Origin: Muribaculaceae bacterium
GTDB lineage: Bacteria; Bacteroidota; Bacteroidia; Bacteroidales; Muribaculaceae
DNA length: 61,341 bases
Reading direction: 5' to 3'
Assembly (NCBI GenBank): GCA_017451225.1
Contig: JAFSPZ010000056.1
Span: 1-61,341 of the forward strand
The translations under genes were made by a program, and so were the position numbers. Under the pieces are notes generated by a model, which did no database searches, was not told where the DNA came from, and saw nothing but the letters and a program-made list of their open reading frames with translations. Of this stretch, positions 16,901 through 26,680 are shown piece after piece; the first letter of the stretch is position 1; every line of letters starts with the position of its first letter.

Positions 16901-19900
16901 CGCTATTCAGGAACCGATGTCCCTGTCGATAGTGTAACGTTATATGTTGACGGCACTCCATGCAGCAAGAACGGCGAGCTCATCATGAGCGATGCCAATG
17001 GCGAGTATCTCATTTCAGTGCCTATTGGAGAACATTATATCGAGGCTCGCCGCAATGGTCACACCTTTGAACTCGGAGGTCGTTATCCTGCGATAGAAGG
17101 AGAGACTTTCAACTTTGTTGAACCCGCTCACCTTGATTTCTTCGACAACACGCTGGTAAACTTCAGCGGTCGCATCACTGGAGGCCAGGCCGAAGGCGAG
17201 AAGCCGCTCGGCTATGGCGTGAGTCGCAACACCGTAGGTCAGGCAATCATTACATTGGGAATGCTTGACCACCCACAGCGGCGCATAAATGTGATAAGAC
17301 AAGAAAACGGTACCACCGTGTCGTGGGAAGACAACCCCAACAAGGTTGACGTTGAGTCGGGAGGTGAATTCATTCATAGCAAATCTTGGCGAGGATATGG
17401 CGATGCCGATGAAGTGAAGAACATCTATATCGTCACCGACAGCATCACTGGCGAGTTCAGTGCACTGCTGCCACCATTGAGATATAACGTGAAGAATGTG
17501 TCTTTCAAGACCAATACTCCACTAAATGAGAGTCAGCCTTTTGCCTCAATTCCTGCAATAAATCTTAGTAATCCTCTCGACAGTGTTCGTCCCGACACAT
17601 TGTGGAATGACGACCACAACGCCTATGCAACTCTCTACCGTCCCAACAAGACATTGCGTCTCACCTATCGCAGCAACCCTGTGTTTGACGTGAAGCAAGT
17701 TGGTGCTTCAGCAGGAGCCTTTGGCTCTGATGTGGTGATGCTGGGCGATGACGAAGACATTGAGGTGCCACTCTACACGGTGAACGAGAGCACCGGAAAT
17801 GTAAATTACAACTACAACTATCCCGTGTTCCTTCAAGGTAGGGAATACAACTTCAAGATAAAGGTTTATGAACCTTACACCAACTACGACACAGGCCCGT
17901 CGGGAGTGCTTTACAAAGCGGCTCTCAGCGACAGCATCATCAGCATCAACAACGAGCTGAGCGGTGATGCAGCGGTTGTGATTGAAGATGTGCAGAACGA
18001 CTCAATCAATGCCAGCCGCGGTGATATTGTTAACCTGGAGCCAAACCAGATGCTTCTCGACAGCATTGGAGAAGCAACCTACAAGTGGAAGGTGGGCTAC
18101 CCCAACCTTTATAGCCCTCACACGCGTTCGATGAATATGAACACCGTTGTCAACGGGCGCTCCTATAACTGGCGGACCAACAGCTTCGAGGGCATAATAC
18201 TTGGAGTTATCCCAACGGGCAACAATTTCATCACAGCCGGTCCCGATAAGGTCGAGATGGTGCTGCGCGACCCGCCAGGCAGTCAGTCAACACTCACGTG
18301 GGGCGTTGACACCATAAAAACCAAATATCACTACAAGGTTGATGGAACGCATAATGCCGACAAGCTTAATGTCACATATATGGGAGGCTGCAAAATCACT
18401 ACAATCCTGGGCATGCTTCCAGTAGCTGCCGAGAACGATCTGGAGTTTATCAACGAACAAACCGGTTCGTTCCAGTATGAGCTCAAGCGCGATTGGGACA
18501 ACACCTCCTACGCGACCTACATTAACTCACATCAAGTGAGCACCTCCAGCCGCGACAAGTTTGTGGGACGCGACGGAGATGTGTTTATAGGATATTCAAC
18601 AAACTATATAATAGGTGCGGCCGATCAAGTGGGCCTCTTCAAGCAGGATGACGGTTCATGGAAATTGGGTACAGACCAGTGCGTGACTGTGGGCGAAAGT
18701 TTCGGTACACATTTTGAATACCCGCAGCGGTATATAGAGAATACCCTTATCCCCAACATCAAAAAGGCTCGCAACAGTTGCTTGACTCACATCTCGAGCT
18801 TGAGCGAAATGGAAGATAATCCTGACGTTCCCACTTATTACACTCTGCTCGATGAAAGCGACGAGCGATACGGCTCATCCAACGATGATCAATCAATATG
18901 GGGTGCTGAAGCCAAAGAAGGCTATGACGGCCCCAGCTACTGGTTCCGCTATCCCGATGATTATAAGGGTTGCGACAGTATTAAGTGGCAGAACGAGAAC
19001 ATACGTTTGTGGCGTGATCGCATGGCCGACAATGAGGAGGACAAGATTAAAGCCTTCAACGATCCTAAATACAGTAAGGGCAATGAGTCGTTTGCTTACG
19101 GAACTTCGGTCACTAATACCATAGCAACCAATAAGATAGTAAAAGACAACTATGCCTTCTCATTTAGCTTCAACCTTGCATGGGGAGCAAAGGTGGGAAT
19201 AACCAACAACGGCCATGGTGTTGTGGTTAAAAACGACCTCTCGGCAGGATATCACTACACCGAGGGCGATGTTGATGAGAGCCAATACAAGAACAGTTTC
19301 TCTTACTCCTTTGTAGATGCCGCACGAGGGACGGCACACACGGTCGATATTTTTGACTCGCCACGTGGATGGAGCCCTATTTTCCGCACTCGTGCCGGTC
19401 AAACTCGCTGCCCCTATGAGCCTGAGACCTACACCAAGTACTATAATCCAGGTACTCTGCTCAACTACTCGACAATGAAGCTCGACAATCCCAAGATTGT
19501 CATTCCCGAGAAAAACATTGTTGACGTGCCTGCAGGGCAGACAGCCCAACTGAAGATTCATCTCACCAACGAGAGTGAGACTCATGATGCCTACAATGTG
19601 GTGTGGCTCACTCTTGACCCATCGACTAACCCCGACGGTCTCCAGGTGCTGCTCGACGGATATCCTCTAGCAACAACCAATGAGATATGGATTCCTTACG
19701 GTCAAACCATGGAACGAACCTTGACCTTGAAGCAGAGCAACCCTGCCGTTCTCCACTATAACGATGTGAAGCTCGACCTGCTCAGCACTTGCCAGGATGA
19801 GATAGTATTTGACTCCGACATGTTTTCGGTACACTTTGTTGCCGCCGCTCCCGATGTGACCCTCTTGCTCGACAAGCACATCGTCAACAAGAAGGACCAT

Positions 19901-22900
19901 GACCAGGGCGATGAGCTCCATGTCACCATTAAAGACGTGAACCGTCAGTTCACGGGTCTTAAGGGTGTAAGGCTCAAATACCGCTTCGCAGGCGACAATC
20001 AATGGGTTACTGCTCACGAGTGGATGATGAGTAGCGATTATCTCACCGATGGCGAGAATGAGCTGCAGTCGATGATGCCTGCCGAGGGCAGCATCTATTA
20101 CACACTGGTGCTTCCCGACATTGACGGCAATTATGTTGTGGCTGCCGAGTCGATGGCGATGTTTGGCAACGATGAGGTAGTGAGCACAACTCCCGAAGAG
20201 AATGTGATTCGTGACACGCGTGGACCTAAGTTGCTGGGACAAGCCTATCCTAACACCGGCATCCTCACGCCCACCGATGATATACGCATCAAGTTCAACG
20301 AGGACATCCGTGAGAGCTATCTCACCAAGGACCAGAACTTCTTCATCACTGGTTCGCTCAACGACTCACAGGTTTCGCACGATGTGTCGCTACAGTTCAA
20401 CGGCACTCCAGTCGAGACCGATGCCTACCTGCCCATCGCCAACACTAGCTTCGCTTCATCATTGTGGCTCAAGCGCAAGGGCAGCGGCACCATCATCGAG
20501 CACGGTACCGAGGGCAACATGCTCAAGGTCGCCATCAACGAGAACGGGCAAGTCGATGCCACTATCAACGAAATCACAATCACGTCGATGGAGACAGTGC
20601 CAATGGACAAGTGGGTGTTCCTCGCTCTTAACTATGTGAAAGGCATGGCGGGGCAAAACACTCTCACCATGCTCATGGCCGAAGATGGCAACGAGACCAT
20701 GCTCTTCGACGAAGCAATTGTGTCCGACTACAATAGCAACGGCCGCCTCATTCTGGGACGCGATTTCACTGGCATGATGCACGAGCTTGTGCTCTGGAAC
20801 AAGAACTGCCCAGTGCGCACCTTGCTCGCACAAAAAGATGAGGTCGTAGCACCTTATCTGCCAGGACTCGTGGGCTACTGGAAGATGAACGAGGGTCACG
20901 GCACCACCGTTACCGACTATGCCCGTGGACGCAACATGCATCTCACCGCCGAGTCGTGGAACGTGGAGAACACCAACCTTGCCGCTCACCTCGATGGCGA
21001 GCACATCATCAAGGTGCCTATTGGTGGTGTGTCGCCACGCTCAACCGACAGCTATGTTGTCGAGACCTGGTTCCGTGGCGAGAAAGACAAGAATGCACGA
21101 GCCACGCTGCTCTCGGTTACCGACCGCGTTTCGATAGGCTTCGACTACGACAACTCGATGATTCTGCACCTCTACAACGATAGCCTGTCGTCGCTCGACA
21201 GCAATGGCCTACCAATCGTGCTCACCAACACCGACTACAACGACGGCAACTGGCATCACATCGCCCTCAATGTGCATCGAGGAGTGAGTGCCGTGGTTTA
21301 TCTCGACGGTAAGCCGGTCAAGACTCTTGCCGAGCAGCAATTGCAAGCTGCAGCAGGCGACTACCTCTATGTGGGTGGTATCCTCAAGTTTGACCCGCAG
21401 TCAAGCATGATTCAGGAGAGCTACAAGTTCACTGGCGACATCGACGAGCTGCGTGTGTGGAACGTGGCGTGCGATGGCACCTCGGTTATTGCCAACCGCT
21501 ACAATCAGGTCGATACCGCACAGGTTACTGGGCTCATAGCCTACTACCCAATGGAGCACAGCCTGCTTGATGCCAACGGCAACATCATCACCGAGTTCAG
21601 CCTCATCAACAATGCTCCTGGCATGGAGCAGCTGGGCATGGGCGAGGCCATTGGCCCTGGAGTGGTGCAATCGTCCACTGCTCCAGCTCTGCGCAAGTCG
21701 CCGCTCAAGCAAAACCTTGACTTCGACTTCACGGCTTCGTCCAACGAAATCTACATCAACCTCAACACCTTGCCGGCACGCATGCAGGGCAACCTGCTCA
21801 CGTTCATCGTCAAGAATGTGCGCGACATGCAGGACAACCTCTCCGAGGCAATCACTTGGAGTGCGGTGGTCGACTACAGCACTCTCGAGTGGGATCAAGA
21901 GGCGCTAATGGTTGAGAAGGACCGATTGAGCGAGACGCCTTTGTTCGCTGCCTTGCACAACAAGGGCAGTGAGAGCGGACGATTCGACATTTCGGGGCTG
22001 CCCACTTGGATCACGCCGTCGGTGACCTCTGGCGTGCTTAGCACGGGCGAGTGGGCGTCTATTGAGTTCATTGTGGGAGCCGACGCGCCTGTTGGTACTC
22101 ACATGGTCTATGCCTACGCCACCAACGACGACGGCATCTGCGCACCGCTCCTCTTTAATGTCACTGTCACAGGAAACGAGCCCAACTGGACTTTCGACCC
22201 CTATGGAGCCGAGAGTTCGATGAACATGATAGGTCAAATCTATCTCGACGACAAGATTTGCACCAACACTAACACCAAGATAGCAGCCTTTGTCGATAAC
22301 ACTTGCTGCGGTGTGGCATCGCCCAAGCTCGTCACTAGCCGTGATGCTTACTTCGTGAGCATGACCATCTATGGTCTTGAGGATATCACTGCTACCAAGC
22401 CCATCACCTTCCGCATCTATGATGCCGAGAAGGGCGTGGTGCTCGGCAATGTGAAGACCAAGCTCAATGGCGAGACGCTGAGTCCCACCTACCTGCCCAA
22501 TGGCTTGGTTGGTGACTACGACAATCCTGTCGTTTGGCAGCCTAGCGACATCGTTGAGCAGCAGTGCAACCTCTTCAACGGCTGGAACTGGATTTCGCTC
22601 TATGTGCAGCCCGAGCCTGGCAAGGCCGACCTGGAGAGCCTCTTCGGTCACTCTAAGACGTTCAACACTATCAAGGGTAAGGAAGGATTTGCCATGAATA
22701 GCGGCACTAAGTGGACCTCTACCGGTCTCGACACACTCGCCATTGGCAACCTCTACAAACTCAAGGTCAAGAACGATATCAACCACAGCATCAGTGGCAC
22801 GATGATTGACACTCGCACAACCACCCAGACCATCTACCCAGGATGGAACTGGATTGGCCCGTTGTCAATCTACAACTTGAGCCTTGGTGAGGCATTTGCC

Positions 22901-23692
22901 GACTTGATGCCCACTCGTGGCGACATTGTCAAGAGCAAGACTCAAGTGGCGTTCTACGATGGCTACAAGTGGGAGGGCGACCTCACAGCCATTATTCCTG
23001 GCATGGGCTATTATTACAAGTCCAACAACAGCGAACCTGTGACATTCCGCTATCCCACCATCGATGCCACTACCTATCAGGCGCCAGCCATGATGATGAA
23101 TGCACCACGCAACCTGCCATTCACACCTGTTGACCACTACCAGTTTAGCGACAACATGAACATTGTGGCCCGTGTGATGAAGGATGGCGTTGAAATCAAC
23201 GACCTGTGTATTGCAGCATTTGTCGACGGTGAGTGCCGTGGCGTGACAACAGCTACCGAAGATGGCTACTACCTGCTCACTGTGGCAGGCAACGCCGACG
23301 AGGCTGGCAAGATTGTGCGCTTCGCCACTATCTACAATGGCGAGGAGCGATGGTTCAGCGAAGAGCTGCAATGGCTCAGCGACTGGATCTATGGCGACCT
23401 TGACGAGCCTCAGATACTTGACCTGAACAGCACCTCTGCAATCGAGAATGTCATAGTGCCATCGGGCATCACCATCACGCCTGCTGTGGTGACCGACGTT
23501 ATTAACGTGCGCGCTGGCGACATCCTCAAGGAAGTGAATGTTTACTCGGTAAATGGCAAACTCATTGACCGCTTCACTCCCGACAATAATGAGGCTTCGT
23601 TGAACTTGGGTCACTTAATTGATGGCGTCTACTTCGTTGAAGCTCGCACCCACAGCGGTGCACGCGCCGTCAAGCAGATTGTCAAGAAATGA
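13907..23692 (+). CDS. giant secreted multidomain LamG protein with T9SS C-terminal domain
   Basis: A 3261-aa exported protein of unknown function. Signal peptide: residues 1-25 (ends AARA). Approximate order seen: unclassified N-terminal region (26-410); two fibronectin-III-like regions (about 412-520 and 540-612); LamG/concanavalin-like domain (about 675-875, ending in the typical NIDEVRIWNRAL); carboxypeptidase-regulatory-like domain (about 990-1060); a long unassigned middle; Big_5-like Ig domain (about 2104-2155, IRIKFNEDI); two further LamG domains (about 2163-2308 and 2325-2530, ending HELVLWN and DELRVWN); two repeated modules with FNGWNWISLY and YPGWNWIGPL; and a type A T9SS sorting domain at the end (about 3190-3261, VNVYSVNGKLIDRF ... 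VKQIVKK). It is probably attached to the cell surface and binds glycans or host polymers, by inference from LamG. Its stop overlaps the next start. Confidence 0.88.
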   Translation: MKIKRIFYLLALITTMLLSPLAARAISGHYSDPGGGSYWCNIYVAEVSHGKSYSWCTGIDEDTGMNNFRGFETDNGGELSTEFPTVLIKYRYHYSQPKGYDRNGSDQSFYVMTRSGALKKIGEWPKGGNFTQTDYTYGVIGDGTMDGTWLSFRYAPNQAGLENVVAIQIENDTYYKQDHFWAWETDYSFTIHMRYLKGLEMDFEKCREANVAWNSPGKVTVSADNSWLPEEYGLLVYNFNYKSNYNVNIISEGKSYSSHAFDVQNRGNKSISIDVPVNKDFNVEVVRNTIISYRYNGRDVTLKLNENEKTEHSFHNTPPDVTASFNQVTGEMRLQWDVDNDVAKEGDFQIYRTLMNEYGSYTGNREKLTSTSNNYFTDMAQYGLDYMKYYRYEIFQLKNSWNEVEIPSAPQPLTIVNPCVVMTNTLPVIPLNLSQDASATDKIKLDWTFSNVPQSETNITFYVNRIDPDGTIRNHYGEVTVPRSAGQASFVDDKPESSCEVYNYYVTADILDGRQHLSSEMVQSSLLDGSIVTSVTISKGNYMGSVHINWTAKQVGTSPTYFEVHRRFIGASDWLTIGSTSGTTTNYTFVDQTAEPGRFYEYRVAAYSPDCDGTGRVISNAMIESGFSQASGVIAGRVQFDTGTAVEDVRLNLLRSGDETSRPQFYSRHVLESGGGMEWHTDPATANSMLRLDRPFTLQMWVNPEVDQQWVGLFRIENYDGNSHDAEGHATGYSFGLFNYNHNSYGGDHDGFALMLKFGGTEKWFQNPVTKAYGVIEYNKYSHITIRNNADGTISFIINGDVENPYILDVNQYTTLHFDTSEIPADENGVVKVKICSTYGSGHNNTLRGNIDEVRIWNRALPNKEIVTTYDRLLSGRESGLKVYWPFDEGLEEYAFDYSYTDGVPNGNHPILGRNNRPSEVVPSEDKLSLYGMTNTNGEYIIRGIPFTGSGTGYTVAPTKGVHSFNPTSRTGFISANSLSLNGYDFTDVSSFNVSGTIRYSGTDVPVDSVTLYVDGTPCSKNGELIMSDANGEYLISVPIGEHYIEARRNGHTFELGGRYPAIEGETFNFVEPAHLDFFDNTLVNFSGRITGGQAEGEKPLGYGVSRNTVGQAIITLGMLDHPQRRINVIRQENGTTVSWEDNPNKVDVESGGEFIHSKSWRGYGDADEVKNIYIVTDSITGEFSALLPPLRYNVKNVSFKTNTPLNESQPFASIPAINLSNPLDSVRPDTLWNDDHNAYATLYRPNKTLRLTYRSNPVFDVKQVGASAGAFGSDVVMLGDDEDIEVPLYTVNESTGNVNYNYNYPVFLQGREYNFKIKVYEPYTNYDTGPSGVLYKAALSDSIISINNELSGDAAVVIEDVQNDSINASRGDIVNLEPNQMLLDSIGEATYKWKVGYPNLYSPHTRSMNMNTVVNGRSYNWRTNSFEGIILGVIPTGNNFITAGPDKVEMVLRDPPGSQSTLTWGVDTIKTKYHYKVDGTHNADKLNVTYMGGCKITTILGMLPVAAENDLEFINEQTGSFQYELKRDWDNTSYATYINSHQVSTSSRDKFVGRDGDVFIGYSTNYIIGAADQVGLFKQDDGSWKLGTDQCVTVGESFGTHFEYPQRYIENTLIPNIKKARNSCLTHISSLSEMEDNPDVPTYYTLLDESDERYGSSNDDQSIWGAEAKEGYDGPSYWFRYPDDYKGCDSIKWQNENIRLWRDRMADNEEDKIKAFNDPKYSKGNESFAYGTSVTNTIATNKIVKDNYAFSFSFNLAWGAKVGITNNGHGVVVKNDLSAGYHYTEGDVDESQYKNSFSYSFVDAARGTAHTVDIFDSPRGWSPIFRTRAGQTRCPYEPETYTKYYNPGTLLNYSTMKLDNPKIVIPEKNIVDVPAGQTAQLKIHLTNESETHDAYNVVWLTLDPSTNPDGLQVLLDGYPLATTNEIWIPYGQTMERTLTLKQSNPAVLHYNDVKLDLLSTCQDEIVFDSDMFSVHFVAAAPDVTLLLDKHIVNKKDHDQGDELHVTIKDVNRQFTGLKGVRLKYRFAGDNQWVTAHEWMMSSDYLTDGENELQSMMPAEGSIYYTLVLPDIDGNYVVAAESMAMFGNDEVVSTTPEENVIRDTRGPKLLGQAYPNTGILTPTDDIRIKFNEDIRESYLTKDQNFFITGSLNDSQVSHDVSLQFNGTPVETDAYLPIANTSFASSLWLKRKGSGTIIEHGTEGNMLKVAINENGQVDATINEITITSMETVPMDKWVFLALNYVKGMAGQNTLTMLMAEDGNETMLFDEAIVSDYNSNGRLILGRDFTGMMHELVLWNKNCPVRTLLAQKDEVVAPYLPGLVGYWKMNEGHGTTVTDYARGRNMHLTAESWNVENTNLAAHLDGEHIIKVPIGGVSPRSTDSYVVETWFRGEKDKNARATLLSVTDRVSIGFDYDNSMILHLYNDSLSSLDSNGLPIVLTNTDYNDGNWHHIALNVHRGVSAVVYLDGKPVKTLAEQQLQAAAGDYLYVGGILKFDPQSSMIQESYKFTGDIDELRVWNVACDGTSVIANRYNQVDTAQVTGLIAYYPMEHSLLDANGNIITEFSLINNAPGMEQLGMGEAIGPGVVQSSTAPALRKSPLKQNLDFDFTASSNEIYINLNTLPARMQGNLLTFIVKNVRDMQDNLSEAITWSAVVDYSTLEWDQEALMVEKDRLSETPLFAALHNKGSESGRFDISGLPTWITPSVTSGVLSTGEWASIEFIVGADAPVGTHMVYAYATNDDGICAPLLFNVTVTGNEPNWTFDPYGAESSMNMIGQIYLDDKICTNTNTKIAAFVDNTCCGVASPKLVTSRDAYFVSMTIYGLEDITATKPITFRIYDAEKGVVLGNVKTKLNGETLSPTYLPNGLVGDYDNPVVWQPSDIVEQQCNLFNGWNWISLYVQPEPGKADLESLFGHSKTFNTIKGKEGFAMNSGTKWTSTGLDTLAIGNLYKLKVKNDINHSISGTMIDTRTTTQTIYPGWNWIGPLSIYNLSLGEAFADLMPTRGDIVKSKTQVAFYDGYKWEGDLTAIIPGMGYYYKSNNSEPVTFRYPTIDATTYQAPAMMMNAPRNLPFTPVDHYQFSDNMNIVARVMKDGVEINDLCIAAFVDGECRGVTTATEDGYYLLTVAGNADEAGKIVRFATIYNGEERWFSEELQWLSDWIYGDLDEPQILDLNSTSAIENVIVPSGITITPAVVTDVINVRAGDILKEVNVYSVNGKLIDRFTPDNNEASLNLGHLIDGVYFVEARTHSGARAVKQIVKK

Positions 23693-25395
23693 AAAAACTC
23701 TTATTAATAGCACTCTCGGCAGTGCTAACCGCTACAGTGGGTCATGCCGCCAACGACGATATTGTCGTTGACGGCGTGGTCTACGAGTGGTCACCAAACG
23801 ACTTAGGATACATCGTCACTGGATGGGACGAAGAAACGCCCATCCAGTCACTACACATTCGTGGTGTGGTCAATGAACTGGATGTTGTAAGAATCGCCGA
23901 AAGTGCTTTTGACCCTGAGAACTATACAGATGAAGATAATCCATTGCCGTTATTTGAGAGCGTTGAGATTGATGAGGGCATCACTTACATTGGTGAAAAC
24001 GCTTTTATCGACTGCTCGTCAATAAAGTGGGTAAGAATGCCATCAACACTTCGTATAATTGGTAGTGATGCCTTCTTTCGTTGCTTCTCACTTGAATATG
24101 CATTTCTGAATGAAGGTTTGGAAACAATAGGGGAAAGGGCATTTTCCAACTGCACAAGTCTCACCACAATGGTTATACCATCAACTGTGACCGAGATTCA
24201 GGCGCTCGCCTTCAGTGGCTGCACCGGTGTAACCGATGTGTATTTCCTTATGGATGACACTCAACTTGAGCACTTTGAAGGTTGGTGGGATGGAATCTAT
24301 AGAAATGAAGACAATCCCGGGGGTACTGAATTCAACGGGTCACGACTTGAGGGGCACAATCCTGTGAGCGGTACTCATTTCCATGTTCCACAAGATATGT
24401 TTGACGCTTATGAGTCTTCACATCAATTTGATGAGTGGCTTTTTGAGGAAGACGATAATTGCTACCCCCTATGGTGGATTGTGAACTTTGGCGTGGTGGG
24501 GCGTGAATACACTGTGGCCGATGATCTCACAGCTGTCTATGTCGATGTGGAAGACGGACTCTATGCCAAGGATGACAATCACTGGCTCACCCCCGACCGT
24601 GCCTACCCTGGCGAGATTGACTACATGCGCACCACAGGACTTATGAATCACAAGGAAAATCAGTATGATCAAAGCAACTGGGTAGTACTACGCAATGTTA
24701 ATAAACCAGAGAACTTTAAAGGCTTTTTAATCAAAGGTCCATCAATCACTGGCACTCTTGTCGACAAGAAAAATCCAGTAATTGAGGTGAGCGAGGATGC
24801 AACACTTGATAAAGGAGATGATGAGGTCGATCCTCCATATAAAACAAATGTTTATATCCCTGCCTCGTTTATGGGTAGGACACAGCTTGGGGCAAATGAT
24901 AAGATTTATGCCTTTGTGCAGCCCAAGCCACAAGAATTAATGTATGTGGATTGGACTATATATAGCTTAGATGATGAGTGTTTCTATCTTCCAGAGCCCG
25001 ATGAAGAAAACGTCATTAACACAATGGAACTTGCTGGAGGTTTTAAAGTAAGCTATAACCTTTACGAACAAACAAAAGTGCCAAAATTAGAGGATTGTGG
25101 AATTTATGCATTTTATGCTTTCAACCGTTTGATGGGCGAAGAAACACGCATGCTCAGCAACCTTAAAGGCGAAGTAGATTACACTCCTTACATTGGTGGC
25201 GGTATAAGTGACAAGTTTCTTGTTTTTCCTCTTGAACTCCCTGACGAACCTCTCCCCACAACAATCACCACAGTTGTTTCCTCTGAGTATAATCTCAACC
25301 AGTGGTTCACAATCGACGGTCGTAGTCTGGGTACCACAAAACCTACAGTGCCAGGTCTATACATCAATGGTAATCGAAAAATTATAATACGATAG
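23689..25395 (+). CDS. secreted BspA-type leucine-rich-repeat protein with T9SS-like C-terminus
   Basis: A 568-aa exported protein (signal peptide MKKLLLIALSAVLTATVGHA). Residues about 85-190 contain LRR_5/BspA repeats: IGENAFIDCSSIKWVRMPS, IGSDAFFRCFSLEYAFLNE and IGERAFSNCTSLTTMVIPS. The middle (200-500) is unassigned. The last 35 residues (WFTIDGRSLGTTKP ... GLYINGNRKIIIR) look like the end of a T9SS type A sorting domain. The ATG overlaps the stop of the giant gene in an ATGA arrangement, so the two are translationally coupled and probably act in the same surface process. BspA-type repeats in the phylum are linked to adhesion; the actual ligand is unknown. Confidence 0.85.
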   Translation: MKKLLLIALSAVLTATVGHAANDDIVVDGVVYEWSPNDLGYIVTGWDEETPIQSLHIRGVVNELDVVRIAESAFDPENYTDEDNPLPLFESVEIDEGITYIGENAFIDCSSIKWVRMPSTLRIIGSDAFFRCFSLEYAFLNEGLETIGERAFSNCTSLTTMVIPSTVTEIQALAFSGCTGVTDVYFLMDDTQLEHFEGWWDGIYRNEDNPGGTEFNGSRLEGHNPVSGTHFHVPQDMFDAYESSHQFDEWLFEEDDNCYPLWWIVNFGVVGREYTVADDLTAVYVDVEDGLYAKDDNHWLTPDRAYPGEIDYMRTTGLMNHKENQYDQSNWVVLRNVNKPENFKGFLIKGPSITGTLVDKKNPVIEVSEDATLDKGDDEVDPPYKTNVYIPASFMGRTQLGANDKIYAFVQPKPQELMYVDWTIYSLDDECFYLPEPDEENVINTMELAGGFKVSYNLYEQTKVPKLEDCGIYAFYAFNRLMGEETRMLSNLKGEVDYTPYIGGGISDKFLVFPLELPDEPLPTTITTVVSSEYNLNQWFTIDGRSLGTTKPTVPGLYINGNRKIIIR

Positions 25396-25414
25396 TATTG
25401 TTTATATTTTAAAG

Positions 25415-25446
25415 AGAGGGAGATATGCTCCCTCTTATTTTTTTAG
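25415..25446 (+). terminator. intrinsic terminator of the giant/LRR operon
   Basis: AGAGGGAG (25415-25422) pairs with CTCCCTCT (25428-25435), followed by TATTTTTTT. Confidence 0.8.
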
Positions 25447-25462
25447 TACGCGAAAAAAGTAT

Positions 25463-25470
25463 TACTTTTG
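25463..25470 (+). promoter_or_regulatory. -7 box TACTTTTG for the porin gene
   Basis: TAnnTTTG match; transcription should begin near 25476. Its last bases (TTG, 25468) are in frame with the porin but cannot be its start codon because they lie upstream of the transcript. Confidence 0.65.
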
Positions 25471-25488
25471 CAGTGCAATTATCAACAA

Positions 25489-26679
25489 ATGACTATGAGT
25501 TTAATGAAGAAAATGATTGTGGCGATTCTCGCCTTTATGCCTTTTGTGGCTGTTGCCGAGGAGGTGACCGCTCCAGTAGAGACTGAAAAGAAAAGTCTAA
25601 GTGTTAGTGTTTCAACGCTAAATACCAGTGATAGCGCTATCATGGCGACTAAGCCTCAAGATGGCGAGAAACCCGTTCAACCGCTTAATATTCATATTGG
25701 ACCAAGCAAGCTCACTTTGTTTGGTTATGCGCAAACTCAGTTTGACATGACCAAGATTGGTCCTGAAACAAAGAACTCGTTCAGTATGACCCGAGTAATC
25801 CTGATGGCTAATGCCGAACTTACGCGCAAACTGAGTTTCTTCCTTATGGTTGATGTTGCCAGCAATCAAGCTCCTAAGCACCTGCATGAATATTTTGCGC
25901 AATATGCGTTCATGCCCGAGCTCAAGATTAGGGTAGGGCAGTTCAAGACTCCCTACACCATGGAGAACATCATTTCGCCCACCTTGCTTGGCACGGTAAA
26001 TCTCAATGAGGGAACCCGCTATATGGCTGGTGTTGCTGGCGACCCGCTCTATGGAAACTATGTGGGGCGAGACCTCGGTGCTATGGTCACTGGCGACGCT
26101 ATCAAGGCACGTGATGGTCATTACTATCTTAATTACAGCCTTGGAGTGTTTAACGGCGCTGGCATGAACCTGCGTGACAACAACAAGCACAAGGATGTGG
26201 CTGCAATGCTCAACATTTTGCCCACTAAAGATATAACCATCTCAGGTTCATTCATCATTGGCAAAGGTAATGCCCAAGCCGACGATATGTTTGGAACAAT
26301 TGCTCAGGGTACTGATTACACACGCAACCGATGGAGCGTGGGTGTAGAGGCTAAATGGAATCCTTTGAAACTCCGCACCGAGTATATGCAGGGACGCAAT
26401 GGCGACATAAACAACCGTGCCTTCTATGCTGAGCTGTGGTGCCGTTTGTTCCGCAATTTTGATGTCGTGCTTGACTACGACTATCTCGACAAGAACACAG
26501 CACTCTCCAAGGAAGTCCGCGATGCCTTCCCAATCTGGACACGCACCAACAACTATCTTGTAGGCCTTCAGTACTGGGTTTACAAGGCTTGCCGCATAAG
26601 CACCCAATACATCTTCAGCGACCGCAACACTGGTCCCGACACAAAAGCCTGGATTACTCAATTCCAGATAGCGTTTTAA
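25489..26679 (+). CDS. outer-membrane porin, phosphate-selective O/P-like
   Basis: An outer-membrane beta-barrel of about 396 aa. The signal peptide MKKMIVAILAFMPFVAVA is followed by a short polar linker and a barrel with many alternating strands; the chain ends WITQFQIAF, with the terminal Phe of barrel proteins. The run RVGQFKTPYTMENI and the general layout resemble the OprP/OprO-type porin family. Three in-frame ATGs (25489, 25495, 25504) are usable; 25504 gives the cleanest signal peptide. The substrate is not evident: the family name does not prove phosphate specificity. It is followed by a bile-acid:Na+ symporter family gene on the same strand after 92 bp. Confidence 0.8.
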   Translation: MTMSLMKKMIVAILAFMPFVAVAEEVTAPVETEKKSLSVSVSTLNTSDSAIMATKPQDGEKPVQPLNIHIGPSKLTLFGYAQTQFDMTKIGPETKNSFSMTRVILMANAELTRKLSFFLMVDVASNQAPKHLHEYFAQYAFMPELKIRVGQFKTPYTMENIISPTLLGTVNLNEGTRYMAGVAGDPLYGNYVGRDLGAMVTGDAIKARDGHYYLNYSLGVFNGAGMNLRDNNKHKDVAAMLNILPTKDITISGSFIIGKGNAQADDMFGTIAQGTDYTRNRWSVGVEAKWNPLKLRTEYMQGRNGDINNRAFYAELWCRLFRNFDVVLDYDYLDKNTALSKEVRDAFPIWTRTNNYLVGLQYWVYKACRISTQYIFSDRNTGPDTKAWITQFQIAF

Positions 26680-26680
26680 C

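Noticed and set aside
14720-22786. several long antisense frames (for example 14720-15601 and 21905-22786) within the giant gene
   Set aside because: They overlap a coherent 3261-codon gene with recognisable domains and have no family features or promoters; they arise from its codon usage.
25468-25488. TTG start for the porin at 25468
   Set aside because: These bases are part of the -7 box and cannot be transcribed as the start codon.
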